From the NCBI GenBank assembly GCA_964602655.1, contig CAZRSF010000005.1, positions 1 through 64,000 of the forward strand: a stretch of DNA of 64,000 nt, given 5' to 3'. Position numbers and translations under genes: made by a program. This stretch comes from Moduliflexus sp964602655. GTDB taxonomy: Bacteria; Moduliflexota; Moduliflexia; Moduliflexales; Moduliflexaceae. Positions within the stretch are counted from its first letter, which is position 1, and the number at the start of each line of letters is the position of its first letter. The notes beneath the pieces are model-generated. The model had not been told where the DNA came from and did no database searches. It saw only the letters and a list, made by a program, of their open reading frames with translations. Positions 61,706-64,000 of the stretch are shown here, piece by piece.

Positions 61706-63525
61706 GCGTCTTCCTCCGATATTGCGCGTTTCGGAAGCGTGAAATGAAACGCGCTCCCTGTGCCGACTGCTGATTCGACCCAAATTCTGCCGCCAGACGA
61801 TTCGACGATCTTTTTGACGATAGCCAGGCCGATTCCGGTGTTTTCCATGTCATCGCGCTGGCGCAGCGTCTGGAATATCTGAAATATTTTTTCGTGATGC
61901 TGCGGGTCGATCCCTGGCCCATTGTCGGTCACGCTGAACTGCCAATATGCGCCGCAATCGGCGCAATCAATCGTAATCTCTCCTTCAGGTTTGTCCAAAA
62001 ATTTTATAGCATTCCCGATCAAGTTTTGGAACACCTGTTGAATCCGAATTCGATCCCCCCACAGCGCAGGCAATTCCGAACCGACTCCGATTCGGACGGT
62101 CGGCGGAGGAGCCAGGGTCTCACAGACCTCGCGCAGCAGGAGCGGCACATCAATCGGTTCTTCGAGCTTGCTGCGTCCGACACGGGAATATTGCAGCACG
62201 GCTTGAATCAGGTTGTTCATCTGTTTGGCTCGATTCAGCAGCAAATCCATATATTCCCTGCCTTGCGCGTCGAATGCGTCGGCGTAATCGCTCACAAGCC
62301 AATTGAGCAATTGCGTCATATTGCGCAGCGGGGCTTTCAGGTCATGCGAGACCACATACGCAAAGCTCTGAAGCTCCTTGTTGGCGGCTTCGAGTTCGGC
62401 TGTTCGTTGCCGCACGCGTTGTTCCAATTCGGCATTCAACGCATGAATTTTTTCCTCCGCCCGTTTCCGGTCGGTGATGTCGCGATTGAACCCCACCAAC
62501 CCGATGATATGCCCCTGTTTATCACGCAGGGGCGCTTTGGTAGTCAAATACCAGCGCCTCTCGCCAGAGACTTCATCAATGAGAGAATCTTCGCGGTTGA
62601 TCAGGATTTGTCCCGCCGTCATGACAATGCGTTCCTCTTCGTGATATTGGCGCTCCCGCTCCGGAGGGTGAAAGTCACGATCTGTTTTTCCCTCCAGTTC
62701 GGTAAGGGACGTTGCCCCAAGTTCTCGGAGAATTCCTTTGTTGACGATCAGAAAACGGTGGTCCAAGTCTTTCACATAAATGTGGTCGGGCGTGCTATCA
62801 ATCAGCATTTGCAACAGGCTATGCTTTTCGGTTAACGCCTCTTGAGCCTGTTTGTGTTCCTCGATCTCCTGGGCTAACGCTCGATTCGTGACGGCTAATT
62901 GTTCCGCATAGGCATGCGCTTGTGTCACGATGCGCCGGAATTCGGCCACCAAAAACCAGAGTAATCCGGATAACGTGATATAGACGCCAGTGACAATGAT
63001 GATTCTATTGGCAAATGCGGTTTCAGGAAAGCGTATTTGCACGAGATGTCCGGTCATCAACGCCGAGCCGATCCCGACATACGCCCCAACGCTGATGATG
63101 AGCGTAATACAATGGGCGCACGTACTTTGCAGCGTCGCGCTCAATGCGATGGCCAGAGCATAGAGCGCCATGGCTGGCGCGCCAATGCCGCCGATCCGAT
63201 TGCCATACATGGCTGCGGCAAGAATCAGCACAGGGGGGAAATATCCGGCAATCCGCCAATGTCCCCGATCAGAGAGCCACCAACCGCCGCTGAATACCAG
63301 CGACATGCCAAGCGTGATCACCAAAGAATCGAGCGGAAGAATATCAAAACCCCATCCCACTGCGAATAGCAAGGTCAATGCTCCGGCAACAACTCCCGCG
63401 ATCAAGGACACGGCTTTGGTCATGTACTCCTGTCGCGCGGCCTCCACTTCCATCGAGCGCGGTGTCGTCAGCGTTTGCCAGAGCTTGAGCACATTCTGCA
63501 TTGAGAGCCTGTTGATGTAGTCCAT
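61702..63525 (-). CDS. Integral-membrane sensor histidine kinase with PAS domain (kinase 3)
   Basis: The N-terminal third has about six membrane helices (about 38-205), resembling MASE-type membrane sensors, with no large outer domain. A coiled linker leads to a PAS domain (about 240-360, LQMLIDSTPDHIYVKDLDHRF) and the same HisKA/HATPase core (His near 393, SHDLKAPLRNMTQLLNWL) as the neighbouring kinases. ATG 63525 with AGGTG upstream is preferred over GTG 63534. It overlaps kinase 2 by four bases. Its PAS is very like that of kinase 2, so the two may read the same cytosolic cue. Confidence 0.92.
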   Translation of the reverse strand: MDYINRLSMQNVLKLWQTLTTPRSMEVEAARQEYMTKAVSLIAGVVAGALTLLFAVGWGFDILPLDSLVITLGMSLVFSGGWWLSDRGHWRIAGYFPPVLILAAAMYGNRIGGIGAPAMALYALAIALSATLQSTCAHCITLIISVGAYVGIGSALMTGHLVQIRFPETAFANRIIIVTGVYITLSGLLWFLVAEFRRIVTQAHAYAEQLAVTNRALAQEIEEHKQAQEALTEKHSLLQMLIDSTPDHIYVKDLDHRFLIVNKGILRELGATSLTELEGKTDRDFHPPERERQYHEEERIVMTAGQILINREDSLIDEVSGERRWYLTTKAPLRDKQGHIIGLVGFNRDITDRKRAEEKIHALNAELEQRVRQRTAELEAANKELQSFAYVVSHDLKAPLRNMTQLLNWLVSDYADAFDAQGREYMDLLLNRAKQMNNLIQAVLQYSRVGRSKLEEPIDVPLLLREVCETLAPPPTVRIGVGSELPALWGDRIRIQQVFQNLIGNAIKFLDKPEGEITIDCADCGAYWQFSVTDNGPGIDPQHHEKIFQIFQTLRQRDDMENTGIGLAIVKKIVESSGGRIWVESAVGTGSAFHFTLPKRAISEEDA

Positions 63526-63561
63526 CTTATTCACCTATGACGATAAATAATTCATAACCAC

Positions 63562-64000
63562 TTACCGGGAGATGCTTGTTTTGGGAAGTGTAAAGTGAAA
63601 AGCGCTTCCCCGCCCTTCTTCCGAGTCGAGCCAGATTTTTCCGCCAGACGATTCGACGATTTTTTTGGCGATAGCCAGTCCGATCCCGGTGTTTTCCATT
63701 TCATCGCGCGGGCGCAGCGTCTGGAATATCTGAAAAATCTTCTCGTGATATTTCGGATCAATGCCTGGCCCGTTATCGGTGACGCTGAACAACCAGTCCG
63801 CGCCAGCGTCCTCCCATTGTACGCGGATGTTGCCCTGCGGTTTATCCATAAATTTGATGGCATTGCCGATGAGATTCGCAAAAACCTGCTGAATGCTTGT
63901 CGCGTCCCCCTGAATCGTCGGTAGGTCTGGGGCGGCTTCAATCGTGATCGCGGGCGGCGGGGCGAGCGAATCTATGATCTTGGGCAGCAGCAGCGCGAGA
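63562..64000 (-). CDS. Histidine kinase C-terminal part (kinase 4, truncated by window end)
   Basis: The open frame continues past the window edge. The visible 145 residues are the HATPase end of a kinase closely related to kinases 1-3: APPPAITIEAAPDLPTIQGD, FANLIGNAIKFMDKPQG, DNGPGIDPKYHEKIFQIFQTL and TGIGLAIAKKIVE. The sensor and HisKA parts lie outside. Its stop is 36 bp before kinase 3, extending the same-strand array. Confidence 0.9.
   Translation of the reverse strand, partial: LALLLPKIIDSLAPPPAITIEAAPDLPTIQGDATSIQQVFANLIGNAIKFMDKPQGNIRVQWEDAGADWLFSVTDNGPGIDPKYHEKIFQIFQTLRPRDEMENTGIGLAIAKKIVESSGGKIWLDSEEGRGSAFHFTLPKTSISR

Overview
The window looks like a piece of a draft or metagenome-derived genome of a Gram-negative-type bacterium. 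It has two 10-N assembly gaps (19880-19889, 24805-24814), lipoboxes and signal peptides, an alpha-2-macroglobulin-like protein, and an unusually high load of modular signalling proteins. Domain fusions, abundant histidine kinases and dense intergenic palindromes resemble the filamentous KSB3/Modulibacteria lineage (Moduliflexus, Vecturithrix). That placement is an inference from style; no marker gene in the window settles it. No rRNA, tRNA, CRISPR array or complete insertion sequence was seen.

Layout. 0-3.6 kb: housekeeping (pgk, tpiA, secG, an RluB/RsuA-type pseudouridine synthase). 3.6-9.4 kb, minus strand: a class III nucleotidyl cyclase, the GTPase Era, and a membrane CHASE2 protein fused to a sigma-54-type AAA+ domain with altered key motifs. 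9.7-19.7 kb, plus strand: a GlgC-like protein lacking catalytic residues, a substrate-binding-protein/CheA fusion with its own CheY, a phosphohexomutase, an aldo-keto reductase, a GH10 glycosidase and a phosphotriesterase-family hydrolase. 20-27.9 kb: a giant TPR/alpha-2-macroglobulin protein without a thioester. 28-33.3 kb: a zinc-ribbon membrane protein, then a compact minus-strand cluster of dynamin-like GTPase, small Arg-rich protein, lipoprotein and phosphodiester glycosidase. 33.8-43.3 kb: a golvesin-like lipoprotein, RNase R, an orphan antitoxin, an AAA/PD-(D/E)XK protein, an iron-sulfur flavoprotein and a GT39-DUF2298 membrane fusion. 43.3-50.8 kb: a histidine kinase with an N-terminal ABC ATPase domain, its NtrC-type regulator, and a divergent xylFGH-type sugar transporter behind a good sigma-54 promoter match. 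50.8-54.3 kb: a LacI-type repressor, a PfkB kinase and inositol-phosphate synthase. 54.5-64 kb, minus strand: an array of four related histidine kinases (one running off the window) enclosing two tandem sugar-binding lipoproteins.

How the parts may work together. Sugar supply (xylFGH, GH10, PfkB, mutase, glycolytic enzymes) is interleaved with sensors that appear built from transporter parts: an SBP fused to CheA, an ABC ATPase fused to a histidine kinase, and free SBPs next to membrane kinases with no transporter. The most complete candidate circuit is ABC-ATPase/kinase to NtrC-type regulator to the sigma-54 promoter of xylFGH; every component of that circuit except RpoN is visible here. Recurrent short palindromes (a 31-nt family with at least four copies, plus two other families) occupy many intergenic gaps.
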